DNA of 64,000 nucleotides from Paenibacillus lutrae (GCF_009757775.1 NZ_RHLK01000006.1:62001-126000), one strand, 5' to 3'. Counted from the first letter of the stretch, positions 54,053 to 62,106 are shown. Translations and numbers: made by a program. The notes: generated from the sequence alone by a model not told the origin.

Positions 54053-54488
54053 ATCCCATAACTTCATCCAGATTAATGATTTCAGGTGCATCCACAAAAG
54101 TGAACGCCAACGTCAGCTTATTAAGAGCACGCTTGTGAATGGTCCCGACAGTTTTCTCACTCAACCCTTTGCGCTTGGCTATCAGAGCGAGTGTTAATGT
54201 GTTACGGGCTAGATACTTGAGCTCGATCACGCTGTTTTCTTCGTCATCCAGCACCTCTTGCACAGCTCCGTCAATCAGGGATACTACACGCCTGTATTGT
54301 TGGTAGTCCATTAGGCTACTCAGAATCGTTCCTCTGCCACCGAATCCCATCGGGGGCCTACTTCCATATCCTCCACCCATTGGCATGCCTGAAATGTCGT
54401 CTTGTTGGTGTGGTGATATCCCGTTAGATATGGCGTACCGGTAGCTGCGGTAGTTTTTGAGAAGCTCTGTTACTTTGTTTTGGTTCAT
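54045..54488 (-). CDS. ArpU-type sigma-like phage transcription regulator
   Basis: The 147-residue protein has an N-terminal helical part, a Gly-rich middle (GMPMGGGYGSRPPMGFGGRG) and a C-terminal region-4-like helix-turn-helix (LALIAKRKGLSEKTVGTIHKRALNKLTLAF). Such proteins (ArpU/late sigma-like) switch on late genes in Firmicute phages. The iteron array overlaps its last codons and faces the late genes, a fitting target. GGGAGGG precedes the ATG. Confidence 0.75.
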   Translation of the reverse strand: MNQNKVTELLKNYRSYRYAISNGISPHQQDDISGMPMGGGYGSRPPMGFGGRGTILSSLMDYQQYRRVVSLIDGAVQEVLDDEENSVIELKYLARNTLTLALIAKRKGLSEKTVGTIHKRALNKLTLAFTFVDAPEIINLDEVMGFK

Positions 54489-54513
54489 CCTTTTCCCTCC
54501 CTTTTAAAAGATT

Positions 54514-54542
54514 AGCCTCGCTATTGGTGTGATAACGAGGCT
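54514..54542 (-). terminator. Terminator between the 60-aa gene and the ArpU-like gene
   Basis: Perfect stem AGCCTCG / CGAGGCT with a 15-nt loop, followed on the minus strand by AATCTTTT. It may leave the regulator gene dependent on readthrough or its own promoter. Confidence 0.65.
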
Positions 54543-54550
54543 TTGTATAC

Positions 54551-54733
54551 TTACTTAATTTCCTCTAGTTCCTTCAGAAGTTCTTCCGTCCGTTCGCCTG
54601 ACTCGTATCTTTGTATGACTATAGATATATAAGTGGCTCCGAACACTCCTGTGGGTATATTTAAATACTCTTTCAACATATATCTGGCATGTTCAATTGC
54701 TTTATCCCATCGTGCTTCTAATTCCTCCGACAT
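54551..54733 (-). CDS. Hypothetical phage protein (60 aa)
   Basis: A 60-residue helical, acidic protein (LEARWDKAIEHARYMLKEYL, ERTEELLKELEEIK). It is the last of the early/middle leftward genes before a terminator. No known family. Confidence 0.5.
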   Translation of the reverse strand: MSEELEARWDKAIEHARYMLKEYLNIPTGVFGATYISIVIQRYESGERTEELLKELEEIK

Positions 54734-54819
54734 ATCTCTCCATCCTTTCGTGATATATTTACGGCCCCCGCTTACGCTGGGTTATTCGGTCGATTCGATG
54801 GCTTATCGGCCGTTTTGAT

Positions 54820-55065
54820 CTAGTTTTTCTGCTTTTCTAGCAAGTCTTGTACCACCAAATGATTAGCCAAATGCGTGAATTCCAGCACTGTCTTATTGTC
54901 ACCCGTCAGTTCGTTGAATACGTGCGCATTCGCTTTGATCATTGCTGTAAAAAATTGAGTCGCGTCCATGGTTTTTAAATCAAACCGGTAATCTTCGCTT
55001 TCTCCGTTAAAAAGCTGACCTATTTGGTGGCATATAGCTGCCGTCATTTGGTTTTGTTCGTCCAT
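54820..55065 (-). CDS. Hypothetical phage protein (81 aa)
   Basis: An 81-residue soluble, helical protein (QFFTAMIKANAHVFNELTGD, HLANHLVVQDLLEKQKN). It starts directly at the stop of the coiled-coil protein gene, so it is co-translated. Function unknown. Confidence 0.55.
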   Translation of the reverse strand: MDEQNQMTAAICHQIGQLFNGESEDYRFDLKTMDATQFFTAMIKANAHVFNELTGDNKTVLEFTHLANHLVVQDLLEKQKN

Positions 55066-56106
55066 TTATGCCACCTGTCCTTTCACGAGCCCGTGTTCGG
55101 CTGCGAATTGGTTGAGCATTTCCGTGACTTCTTTTCTTGTGACCGGAGTGTCTTCTCCCTGTGTTTCTCCAGTTCGCTCTCCATCAACCATTGGTACTGG
55201 AAAGGTTGGTAACGCGGGGACTTGAAAGGTTACCTCCTTGTCTGGAGTGCTGGAATCATCCAGTGTACGATCCGCTTTAGCACGTTCGGCTTCGGCACGA
55301 AATCGTTGCACCTCTTGTTCGTCTTGGATGATGTTGTATTTGCCTTCTTCGAGGTAGGAAAATTCGAATTCCTCACCGGTCTCCACATACTTGGCCTTAA
55401 ACCTGGAGCCCTTCATGTCGATCTGCACTTTATCGTAGATCTTTGGACGGTTTTCCTTGTCCTTTTTGATCTTTTCCATTGCCTCAGTATACTGACGCTG
55501 CTGCTCTTCTGTATCGATGACTTTGTAAGCGTTCCGGGCACCTACTGCCATTTCCTTGCGCAGATCATCTACTTGGCTGTTGAGGCGCTCAATCTCACGC
55601 CTAGCCTCTTCCAGCGCAATAGATGCGTTGTCACGCTTAGTCTGCATGTCAGCAAGCTCAAACTTAGCCGAGTTGAGTAATTCAGCCGTTTCTTTATGAT
55701 CGGCTTGGAGTGCATCCAATTGCCTTTGTAGCTGCAGCTCACGGTCTTCACTTGCTCTGAGCTTATCTGTGTACGACTTTTGCATTTCGCCGATCTCTTC
55801 GCTAAATTTTCCGGCCTGTTCAGCATATTTTCTTTCAACTTCAATCCGGAGAACCTGATAATGACTTTCAGACTGACACATTTCACGCATACTCATGCCC
55901 TCTGCGCTGATCGTATCCAGCAAATAAGAGATTTCTTGAGCCGATGTCTCTACACGCTGTTCGTGCTCTGCCTTATGGATCTGCTCCATCAGGTCTTTTT
56001 CCTGCTGCTCGAGAGTGTAAATTTTGCCCTGATCCGATAATGCCCCGCGTTGTCTTTCACTCGCTAATTCCGATTGAACCTTTTCCAATTTTGCATGCAG
56101 ATCCAT
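55066..56106 (-). CDS. Long coiled-coil phage protein (346 aa)
   Basis: Residues 1-220 are almost continuous coiled coil (KLEKVQSELASERQRGAL, LRASEDRELQLQRQLDALQ, EEARREIERLNSQVDDLRKE). A short beta segment follows (GSRFKAKYVETGEEFEFSYL), then a disordered tail. It could organise DNA or a replication complex; there is no enzymatic motif. It is encoded with early/middle genes, so not obviously virion. Confidence 0.6.
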   Translation of the reverse strand: MDLHAKLEKVQSELASERQRGALSDQGKIYTLEQQEKDLMEQIHKAEHEQRVETSAQEISYLLDTISAEGMSMREMCQSESHYQVLRIEVERKYAEQAGKFSEEIGEMQKSYTDKLRASEDRELQLQRQLDALQADHKETAELLNSAKFELADMQTKRDNASIALEEARREIERLNSQVDDLRKEMAVGARNAYKVIDTEEQQRQYTEAMEKIKKDKENRPKIYDKVQIDMKGSRFKAKYVETGEEFEFSYLEEGKYNIIQDEQEVQRFRAEAERAKADRTLDDSSTPDKEVTFQVPALPTFPVPMVDGERTGETQGEDTPVTRKEVTEMLNQFAAEHGLVKGQVA

Positions 56107-56207
56107 AGTCCGCCTCCATATTTCAATATTTGTTCAGATGTTCAGTTATATAGCTATATTATACCACAAAATTATGCCATTTACGGGGTTCAGCACATAA
56201 TTTTCTT

Positions 56208-56393
56208 CTATTTACTCGGTTTTTCTTCTGTTTTCATTTTAATTTTTGGAGAACACCTTATTTCCCCTTTGCGAGGCTTTGCAACCGGTTCTACATAGTC
56301 CTTCGGCCTCCTGCTCTCGTACCTCCTGATGCGTCCCTGATCGTCTCTGCCGATGTACATTGTGACTACTTCTCTTGTCCATGTGATGTTCAC
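56208..56393 (-). CDS. Small basic phage protein (61 aa)
   Basis: GTG 56393 follows AAGGAGG at 7 nt. The 61-residue protein starts with beta-like MNITWTREVVTMYIGRDDQG and ends with a basic tail. The start overlaps the DUF1064 stop by four bases. Function unknown. Confidence 0.6.
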   Translation of the reverse strand: MNITWTREVVTMYIGRDDQGRIRRYESRRPKDYVEPVAKPRKGEIRCSPKIKMKTEEKPSK

Positions 56394-56725
56394 ATTCTCA
56401 CCTCCTTTATGGTCAGATCGGGATATTTACTCTCAAATAGAGACTTTTTGAGATTGTATACCGGCGTCTTGACGCCTTTTACATCAATAATCTCCGTGGT
56501 ACCGTCTTGCCATGTCACTTTAAAGTCAGCTACGTATTTGATCGCTTTATATGTCTTCCCACGCTTTTTGAAGCCATCTAACAGCGTAAAGGCCGGCTGA
56601 AGCTCAAGATTAATGATATTACCCTTCTGTTGCTCGCTCTTAAGGTACATGTAGTAATGGGCCTCTGCTTTGCTATCAAATCGGTTATTGTCTACTACAG
56701 TGGGTTTAGCTCTGTATTTGCTCAT
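56390..56725 (-). CDS. DUF1064 phage protein (endonuclease-like fold)
   Basis: The 111-residue protein matches DUF1064: KYRAKPTVVDNNRFDSKAEAHYYMYLKS, YVADFKVTWQDGTTEIIDVKG. The conserved Glu, Asp and E-x-x-D-V-K pattern resembles the PD-(D/E)XK nuclease active site. In phages it is found with replication and recombination genes and may resolve branched DNA. Confidence 0.8.
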   Translation of the reverse strand: MSKYRAKPTVVDNNRFDSKAEAHYYMYLKSEQQKGNIINLELQPAFTLLDGFKKRGKTYKAIKYVADFKVTWQDGTTEIIDVKGVKTPVYNLKKSLFESKYPDLTIKEVRM

Positions 56726-56746
56726 GGGCGCTCTCCAATTTTCAGA

Positions 56747-56938
56747 TCATTTTCCACGCTTATTTTGACTCTTCTTCTTTTTCCAGGACAAGTGCATAAT
56801 TCTCTTCTTCGCCTTAATATATTCACTCATTCTATACGCCCCTTTTTCAATAAATATATTTTTATCGGCACCATTAGTTAATGACCTGAGTAAGTTTTGT
56901 TCATCTGAGACAGTTACGTAATTATTAAGCCAGGTCAT
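56747..56938 (-). CDS. Small basic phage protein (63 aa)
   Basis: ATG 56938 has GGAGG seven bases upstream and overlaps the previous stop. The 63 residues end in a lysine-rich tail (KKRIMHLSWKKKKSQNKRGK), suggesting nucleic-acid binding. No family recognised. Confidence 0.55.
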   Translation of the reverse strand: MTWLNNYVTVSDEQNLLRSLTNGADKNIFIEKGAYRMSEYIKAKKRIMHLSWKKKKSQNKRGK

Positions 56939-57147
56939 TTACCTTCCTCCTTTAAATCGAAGATATTTACACCCGTTGGCCTAGTAAGCTTTGCAATTGA
57001 CCTGCTGTATGCCTCCTGCTCAGCCAGTGTGAGATTACGCATTTCTATATGCTCAATCATGCTGGTAAGCGGTACGTCTGCCCGCTTATTACCTGCTGCC
57101 CTTAGGTCTAATGCTTTGCTGATCTGGTTGAGTGGGATTGGTTTCAT
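56935..57147 (-). CDS. Small hypothetical phage protein (70 aa)
   Basis: ATG 57147 follows TGGAGG. The 70-residue protein has a helical body (LNQISKALDLRAAGNKRADVP, LAEQEAYSRSIAKLTRPTG). It overlaps both neighbours by four bases, so the early genes here form one translation-coupled string. Confidence 0.6.
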   Translation of the reverse strand: MKPIPLNQISKALDLRAAGNKRADVPLTSMIEHIEMRNLTLAEQEAYSRSIAKLTRPTGVNIFDLKEEGK

Positions 57148-57569
57148 TGGGCTGCCTCCAGTAAGTAAGGGTGATCGTGTATGTTCCCGAGTTTCTTTGT
57201 CCCTTCGGCCCAACAGTATTCCCGATCAAATTCTATAAATTCCGAGAGCCATAGATAGGAGTCTGGAAGACTATCTGCAACAAACATGTATCCGCCCCCG
57301 CAATACTTCACTTTACAAATATGTTTTTGTCCTTCGTACTCAACCTCGGCAATGTCCCCATCAAACAATTCTGCTTGCTCTTCTGTGTCGTCATGTACTC
57401 CGGTGTATTGCATGATGGGATATTGCGGCGTGTTGTTGTAGCCATTTAAAACGCCTGTGTCATGGCTGTTTACCCGCCCAGAAAAATCAATCAGAAGATC
57501 TACACAGTCACTTCCAAGCATCCTCTTATTCTGTTCGTCCCACACTCGGAACTTAATTGGTCTGCTCAT
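57144..57569 (-). CDS. YopX-family phage protein
   Basis: The 141-residue protein has the YopX pattern: IKFRVWDEQNKRML at the start, IMQYTGVHDDTEEQAELFDGDIAEVEY in the middle and KLGNIHDHPYLLEAAQ at the end. YopX proteins are common in Firmicute phages; function unknown. AGGAGG precedes the ATG. It is the first leftward gene at a divergent promoter region. Confidence 0.85.
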   Translation of the reverse strand: MSRPIKFRVWDEQNKRMLGSDCVDLLIDFSGRVNSHDTGVLNGYNNTPQYPIMQYTGVHDDTEEQAELFDGDIAEVEYEGQKHICKVKYCGGGYMFVADSLPDSYLWLSEFIEFDREYCWAEGTKKLGNIHDHPYLLEAAQ

Positions 57570-57621
57570 AAAATACCTCCTAAATATTAACTATTATTTA
57601 TATTTTGTTCCTATAATGTTC

Positions 57622-57652
57622 GGTTGTTAAACACAACCAATCATGGTATATT
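57622..57652 (+). promoter_or_regulatory. Rightward promoter with overlapping palindromic operator
   Basis: -35 TTGTTA (57624-57629) and -10 TATATT (57647-57652) are 17 bp apart. The palindrome GGTTGT-TAAAC-ACAACC (57622-57638) covers the -35 box, so a repressor could close this promoter. It drives the rightward cargo operon and faces the leftward YopX gene. Confidence 0.7.
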
Positions 57653-57692
57653 TATATCAAGGAAAGACATTAACCAAAAGGAGCGAATGAAA

Positions 57693-58085
57693 ATGAAAAA
57701 CGTTATGGTAAGAGCTTGGGAGATCGCAAAGTCGGCAGTAGTAAAGTTCGGTGGTAAGGTAAAGGAATACTTCTCCCAGGCTCTTACCATGGCGTGGAAG
57801 GAGACAAAAGCTCCTAAGTATGCCGAGGTCGAGTTAAAGCCCGGAAACAGCAAGTGCAAGACATGGATCGCTCAAATCGTAGGGTTCCATCCGGTATACA
57901 AGCTCAGCCGGAAGTTCTTGAACAACGACACGACCGACCAATACGGATACAAAATTTTCTTCCTCAACGATGGCGTATACGAGTACAACAATGGTAAGCG
58001 TCGCGGATTCTTCCGTATCGTAGGTGGTCAAGAGATCAGCATCAATCAAGATGAGGCGCATGCTTTTGTTGCAGCTACAGCGTAA
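57693..58085 (+). CDS. Phage accessory protein (130 aa)
   Basis: The N-terminus (VMVRAWEIAKSAVVKFGGKVKEYFSQALTMAWKE) is a motif met in Firmicute phage and conjugative-element proteins of unknown function. A beta-rich C-terminal part follows. ATG 57693 is 9 nt from AAAGGAG; a second ATG at 57687 is also near. First gene of the rightward operon. Confidence 0.65.
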   Translation: MKNVMVRAWEIAKSAVVKFGGKVKEYFSQALTMAWKETKAPKYAEVELKPGNSKCKTWIAQIVGFHPVYKLSRKFLNNDTTDQYGYKIFFLNDGVYEYNNGKRRGFFRIVGGQEISINQDEAHAFVAATA

Positions 58086-58122
58086 TACCAACAGGCCGGA
58101 GATACCGGATGAGGTCGAAAGG

Positions 58123-58371
58123 ATGATTGAAATGACAAACTTCAACGAACTTAACGCCCACAACTCAACGGTGATCACTTGGGAGGGCCAAGTCTTAAAG
58201 ACCACTCAAGACCCTTACGTCAGCGATGAAGGCGACACTTATATTGCCCCCGCGGTTGACCAGGATAACAACGAATACGTTATCACCTGGGAAGTTATCG
58301 ACCCCGAAACTACCGACGAGTCTTCTGCGTGTGATTGGGACAATCCAATCAACGTAAAACTGGTAAAGTAG
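58123..58371 (+). CDS. Small acidic phage protein (82 aa)
   Basis: The 82-residue protein is acidic and beta-rich (NSTVITWEGQVLKTTQD, EYVITWEVIDPETTDESS). GAGG is 8 nt from ATG 58123; ATG 58132 is an alternative. It could mimic DNA charge but there is no direct sign of that. Second gene of the rightward operon. Confidence 0.6.
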   Translation: MIEMTNFNELNAHNSTVITWEGQVLKTTQDPYVSDEGDTYIAPAVDQDNNEYVITWEVIDPETTDESSACDWDNPINVKLVK

Positions 58372-58568
58372 CACCGCCCATTGAGTACGTTGGAGCTGCG
58401 TGGGTTGCCAAGCTTATTGGGACCACGCAGCAAAACGTCAGCAAGACAGCTCAGGCCATGCTTAAGGTGTCATATCGAGGCGGGGAAAAACGTTTCTCCC
58501 GTCCAGACGCCTTACTTGATGGGCGGCCTATATGGTTAAAGAGTAAGTTTGAGGACTCTGAACCATGA
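58335..58568 (+). CDS. Small helix-turn-helix protein (77 aa)
   Basis: The frame contains a helix-turn-helix-like segment (AAWVAKLIGTTQQNVSKTAQAM) followed by basic residues and a short tail. The TTG start at 58335 overlaps the previous gene and has a weak ribosome binding site, so the start is uncertain. The stop overlaps the next gene by four bases. It might regulate the operon through its palindrome, an inference. Confidence 0.55.
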   Translation: MGQSNQRKTGKVAPPIEYVGAAWVAKLIGTTQQNVSKTAQAMLKVSYRGGEKRFSRPDALLDGRPIWLKSKFEDSEP

Positions 58569-59629
58569 TCCAAGAACGTAAATGCCGTGAATGTAACTGT
58601 TCCTTTCAAGGCGGTCCTCGCGCCTATTACTGCCCTGAGTGTCGAAAAGAGCGGCAAAGGAAAGCAGTTGCCGCCTGCCGGCAAAGAAAAGCAGCTGGCG
58701 GTGTACGCCCATTTGGAAGCATAGACAAATGCGAACGCTGCGGCAAGGATTACACCGTAAATGCTGGCTTGCAACGCTTTTGCCCGGAGTGCCAGCCAAC
58801 ACACACCGTCGAGCATTACCGTAAATTGAACCGGGAAAGCGCCCAAGTACGGCGACAAGAGCACATCAGTGACGGTAAGTGCCCTCAGTGCGGATGCAAG
58901 ATGGTTGAGTCCGAGAGAACAGCGAAACATTGCCAAAAGTGTGAGGAATACTTTAAAACACGCTATGCTAACAGGCGGCGTAGAATTGATCTTAAAGGAC
59001 AACACTTCGGACGATTGGAAGTTTTGTCCGAAGCTGAACCGGTAAGAAACGGTAAGACAATACGCTGGAACTGTCGTTGCAAGTGTGACAAGAAAACGGA
59101 GATTGTAGTCTCCACGCAGCGCCTACGGAGTGGTACGACCAAGTCCTGCGGCTGTCTACGTGCTGAGAAAAATGCTAGTAGATTAATAGACTTAAAGGAT
59201 CAACAGTTTGGCGATCTAACCGTTATCAGATCAGTCACTATTGGTAGGCGCACCTTATGGTTGTGCCGTTGCTCTTGTAAAAAAGAAATACCAGTATCCA
59301 GCAGCAATTTAACAAGAGGTGTGTATACAAGCTGCGGATGCAAGAGAGTCCAAAAACGTGACGCTGGTGTTAAAAAGCACATAGCGGATGATCGTATAAA
59401 CGGCACTCGTAAATCCGCCCTAAGAGCCAAGTTACACTCAGAAAATAAGTCCGGTGTAAAAGGCGTCATCTGGATTGAGGCTCGCCAGAGATGGAAAGCT
59501 TACATCGGATTCAAGGGCAAGAGCAAAACTCTCGGATACCGCACTTTAAAAGAGGATGCTATAGCCTTACGTAAGGCAGCAGAAGAGAAGTACCACAAGC
59601 CCTACCTGGAAAATGAAGATAGTGAGTAA
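58565..59629 (+). CDS. Zinc-ribbon and AP2-domain phage protein (354 aa)
   Basis: The N-terminal 130 residues hold three zinc-ribbon-like units (CRECNCSF...CPEC, CERCGKDY...CPEC, CPQCGCKM...CQKC). Two copies of a further module follow near residues 141-200 and 208-260, each reading DLK-x-Q-x-FG...W-C-RC-x-C and ending S-CGC. The C-terminus is an AP2-type DNA-binding domain (KSGVKGVIWIEARQRWKAYI, then GYRTLKEDAIALRKAAEEKY). AP2 domains usually accompany HNH homing nucleases, but no HNH is visible here. A DNA-binding protein is likely; its target is unknown. Confidence 0.75.
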   Translation: MIQERKCRECNCSFQGGPRAYYCPECRKERQRKAVAACRQRKAAGGVRPFGSIDKCERCGKDYTVNAGLQRFCPECQPTHTVEHYRKLNRESAQVRRQEHISDGKCPQCGCKMVESERTAKHCQKCEEYFKTRYANRRRRIDLKGQHFGRLEVLSEAEPVRNGKTIRWNCRCKCDKKTEIVVSTQRLRSGTTKSCGCLRAEKNASRLIDLKDQQFGDLTVIRSVTIGRRTLWLCRCSCKKEIPVSSSNLTRGVYTSCGCKRVQKRDAGVKKHIADDRINGTRKSALRAKLHSENKSGVKGVIWIEARQRWKAYIGFKGKSKTLGYRTLKEDAIALRKAAEEKYHKPYLENEDSE

Positions 59630-59634
59630 GGTGT

Positions 59635-59653
59635 GGGGAGGGATATCCTCCCC
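59635..59653 (+). terminator. Hairpin after the rightward operon
   Basis: Perfect 7-bp stem GGGGAGG / CCTCCCC with a 5-nt loop, just past the AP2 gene stop. The following bases (TATTTGATG) give only a weak U-run. Confidence 0.55.
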
Positions 59654-59662
59654 TATTTGATG

Positions 59663-59827
59663 TTAGGACTCTTTTTCTTCCCACCAGAAGTCTTCTACGA
59701 TCATTCCCCATACCCATCCATTAAACTCTTTTTCTATTTCCTCGTCGCTTGTGCTATCTTCAAACTCTACCTCCTGCTGCACCCTATCTCCTGGTCCGCG
59801 ATCCCATTTAAAAACGATTTTCCGCAT
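59663..59827 (-). CDS. Small acidic phage protein (54 aa)
   Basis: ATG 59827 follows GGAGGG at 7 nt. The 54-residue product is very acidic with many Trp residues (GWVWGMIVEDFWWEEKE). It converges on the rightward operon. No known family. Confidence 0.65.
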   Translation of the reverse strand: MRKIVFKWDRGPGDRVQQEVEFEDSTSDEEIEKEFNGWVWGMIVEDFWWEEKES

Positions 59828-59855
59828 ATATAAACCCTCCCATGTATTTGATTAT

Positions 59856-60065
59856 TCATCCTGTCCGCAATGCGTTTGAATCCATCGGTTCCCATAGTCC
59901 ATCAAGCTTTTTATAGAGTCCCCACTTCTTCCCTACATGCCAAGTATTGTTTAGAATCTGATAGGCAAGTTTTACTTCCAGCCAGGTCTTCAGGTGCAGA
60001 ATGATTCTCGGACTGTCTTCTACATCGCAATATAACTCCAGCTTGTACGTTCCATCTTTATACAA
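59856..60065 (-). CDS. Small hypothetical phage protein (69 aa)
   Basis: TTG 60065 has GAGG nine bases upstream. The product is 69 residues with strands YKLELYCDVEDSPRIILHLK and helix LEVKLAYQILNNTW. It is one of a string of small genes. Unknown function. Confidence 0.5.
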   Translation of the reverse strand: MYKDGTYKLELYCDVEDSPRIILHLKTWLEVKLAYQILNNTWHVGKKWGLYKKLDGLWEPMDSNALRTG

Positions 60066-60095
60066 GTCGGCAGCCCTCCCTATGTTCTTCGATAT

Positions 60096-60341
60096 TCAAA
60101 CGGTGTTCGTCTTCACTTTCTGAAATTCTTCCTTGAATCGCCGTTTCACGAATGCTTCATGCTTTGCATTTCCCACGTTGGGATGCCGGTAGTTGTACCG
60201 CAGGTATTCGGGGCCTACATGATCTATAGAATCCGGTGGGCTGGACCAGTAAGAATCTGTGCTACGACCCTTTCCGTCCGTAAACCGGGACATGATGTTT
60301 CCGTCCCGATCTATCCACATTTCAAACTTCAATCGCGCCAT
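60096..60341 (-). CDS. Small hypothetical phage protein (81 aa)
   Basis: An 81-residue basic protein starting LKFEMWIDRDGNIMSRFTDG with a charged helical end (HEAFVKRRFKEEFQKV). Possible nucleic-acid binder. No family recognised. Confidence 0.5.
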   Translation of the reverse strand: MARLKFEMWIDRDGNIMSRFTDGKGRSTDSYWSSPPDSIDHVGPEYLRYNYRHPNVGNAKHEAFVKRRFKEEFQKVKTNTV

Positions 60342-60366
60342 TCCGCACCTCCAAGTTCTTCAATAT

Positions 60367-61032
60367 TCAAACCTGTCCGTCTACTTCTTGCATCAGAATT
60401 TCAGCAAATATTGGTGCAACGACTTCACAAAAAGTAATTGCCTGTGGGTCACCAGTCATTTCAACATCCAGACAGTGTGCTAAATAATCACCGTCAAAGA
60501 ATTTGTCATTAAATGAACCGCCTTCCCAAAGGATCGAGTAGAATCGATCAGGACTTAACTCCCCCTCATCCTCTAAATTAATAAGTGCATCCCATGTCGT
60601 TCGCGCTGTATCTTTGAGATCAGAGAAGGCCCATCTAGCATCAAAACTATTTACATACTTAGCCCTTCGTCTTGCGTCGACATATAGCTCTCGGTACTTC
60701 TCCATAAAATCTTTCTTCATAGGCGCTACAGTTTTCATGCAATCTACCCGATCCCGATTTACATCAGAAATTTTGTCGTATACGTAGCTACCGCGACCGT
60801 GAGCTGATTTAGAGAAAATGCGGATCAAAAACTCCTTGAAAGTTCCGCTGCCGTATCCACCCCAGAAATAATTGAAATTTCCACAATCACTTATGACACT
60901 AAAGTCCCCTGAGTTGTTAATCGTAATTGTCGCCCAGGAACAACGATGACTATCAATTCGAAGGCGATAAACTTCTGATACATCCTTTGTTACTTGAAAA
61001 CCAACTTGCTTTTCTTCGACCATCGCTATCAT
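60367..61032 (-). CDS. Hypothetical phage protein (221 aa)
   Basis: The N-terminal half is beta-rich (QVGFQVTKDVSEVYRLRIDS, CSWATITINNSGDFSVISDC) with FWGGYGSGTFKEFLIRIFSK; the rest is helical. The same layout occurs in phage proteins of unknown function encoded near replication genes. ATG 61032 follows GGAGGGG and replaces the longer frame. Confidence 0.6.
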   Translation of the reverse strand: MIAMVEEKQVGFQVTKDVSEVYRLRIDSHRCSWATITINNSGDFSVISDCGNFNYFWGGYGSGTFKEFLIRIFSKSAHGRGSYVYDKISDVNRDRVDCMKTVAPMKKDFMEKYRELYVDARRRAKYVNSFDARWAFSDLKDTARTTWDALINLEDEGELSPDRFYSILWEGGSFNDKFFDGDYLAHCLDVEMTGDPQAITFCEVVAPIFAEILMQEVDGQV

Positions 61033-61062
61033 GCCGATCCCCTCCAAGTTCCTCATTATTCA

Positions 61063-61254
61063 CTAAGATACTTGAGCGAGTTTTGTTTCAAGTTCGGATA
61101 CTGTCGATTCCAACATTCCGTTATCTTGGGAAAGTACTTCAATTTTTGATATGAGATTATTCCAAATTTCTTGTAATTCTTCGCTCTCCTTCTCCATGCC
61201 AGCGGAGTATACAACCTCTGTTAGTCTTGCAAATCTTTGTGTCAATTCTTTCAT
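61063..61254 (-). CDS. Small coiled-coil phage protein (63 aa)
   Basis: The product is nearly all helix with leucine heptads (ISKIEVLSQDNGMLESTVSE). ATG 61254 is chosen since GAGAGG is 9 nt away; the upstream ATG 61263 touches the ribosome binding site. Function unknown. Confidence 0.55.
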   Translation of the reverse strand: MKELTQRFARLTEVVYSAGMEKESEELQEIWNNLISKIEVLSQDNGMLESTVSELETKLAQVS

Positions 61255-61292
61255 GCTATTCATCCTCTCATGGTCAATTGCTATTCACTGAA

Positions 61293-61577
61293 TTACTTGC
61301 GACCTACGCTGACCAACTTGCAGTTAACGCTAGGATGTGGGAATTTCACGCGAACTTCGCCACTCTCTGAACACTCCTCCATGTATGCCGGAAAGGGGCG
61401 TCTTTGCATGTCCCTTAAAATGGTCTCAATGTCATTCTGGGTCATGTCCCACAACTCGCCGTTCTTGGTATTGTTAAATATGATAAAATCGTTACCCTCA
61501 AGCAGCATACGCGCTTCCTCGGCATCTTCTACGCATCGGTACACGTTAAACACTTCCTTTCGGACAAGTTTATTCAT
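61293..61577 (-). CDS. Small hypothetical phage protein (94 aa)
   Basis: The protein is alpha/beta, with a helix EDAEEARMLLEGND and C-terminal strand EVRVKFPHPSVNCKLVSVG. Start is uncertain: ATG 61577 and a GTG at 61619 inside the preceding gene are both possible and neither has a strong ribosome binding site. Unknown function. Confidence 0.5.
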   Translation of the reverse strand: MNKLVRKEVFNVYRCVEDAEEARMLLEGNDFIIFNNTKNGELWDMTQNDIETILRDMQRRPFPAYMEECSESGEVRVKFPHPSVNCKLVSVGRK

Positions 61578-61599
61578 TATGTTGTATCCGACTACCCAA

Positions 61600-61698
61600 C
61601 TAACGTTTGGTTTTCCCACAACGACGACACTTGTAACTGGTTTTCCGGGTCATGCTCCAAACGTAATCATGACCGATAAGCAGACATTTCCAATTCAT
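61600..61698 (-). CDS. Mini zinc-ribbon protein (32 aa, DUF1660-like)
   Basis: The 32-residue frame has C near residue 5, H at 10 and YKCRRCGKTKR at the end, the pattern of tiny prophage zinc-ribbon proteins (DUF1660: C...GH...C-x2-C). The ribosome binding site is weak. Its stop lies upstream of the 94-aa gene. Small but the four-ligand pattern supports it. Confidence 0.5.
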   Translation of the reverse strand: MNWKCLLIGHDYVWSMTRKTSYKCRRCGKTKR

Positions 61699-61746
61699 TA
61701 GTCGTACACCGTCCCCTCAATAACCGCTGGATTGCCGGTATATTGT

Positions 61747-61923
61747 TTATCCCTCCGGAATGATTTCACAGTGTTTTGCATACTCACTATCGATGTCACA
61801 GACTGCTTTCCTCCCTTTAAATAACGTCTGAGAACCTTCCCACGGTCCGACAGTGAGAATGTCACCAACTTCTGCCGTTGTCTCCCAGCCTTCTGGGATA
61901 TCCTTTGTGACTCTGTATTTCAA
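61747..61923 (-). CDS. Small phage protein of SH3-like pattern (58 aa)
   Basis: TTG 61923 has GGAGGG 7 nt upstream. The 58 residues include EVGDILTVGPWEG and a C-terminal strand HCEIIPEG, a compact beta-barrel pattern like its upstream neighbours. It follows the 59-aa gene by 3 bp. Function unknown. Confidence 0.6.
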   Translation of the reverse strand: MKYRVTKDIPEGWETTAEVGDILTVGPWEGSQTLFKGRKAVCDIDSEYAKHCEIIPEG

Positions 61924-61926
61924 TGT

Positions 61927-62106
61927 TTATCCCTCCGCGCATAATTCGAGATTTTCAATCCTGCATTTGTTTCGCCATGCCCTGTGCAAGCCAAAACGTT
62001 CGCCCCAGATCACTCTTGCTGATAGTCCGCTTTTTGATAGTCTCTCGATCTCGCCTTTACCCCAATGCTTGTTTTTTCTGTGCTTTACCTTGTCGCCAAT
62101 TTTCAT
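61927..62106 (-). CDS. Small KOW/SH3-like phage protein (59 aa)
   Basis: The product starts MKIGDKVKHRKNKHWGKGEI and continues with SARVIWGE, the signature of a KOW/SH3-like mini barrel. It is a likely paralog of the 89-aa and 62-aa proteins next to it. ATG 62106 overlaps the previous stop. Confidence 0.62.
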   Translation of the reverse strand: MKIGDKVKHRKNKHWGKGEIERLSKSGLSARVIWGERFGLHRAWRNKCRIENLELCAEG

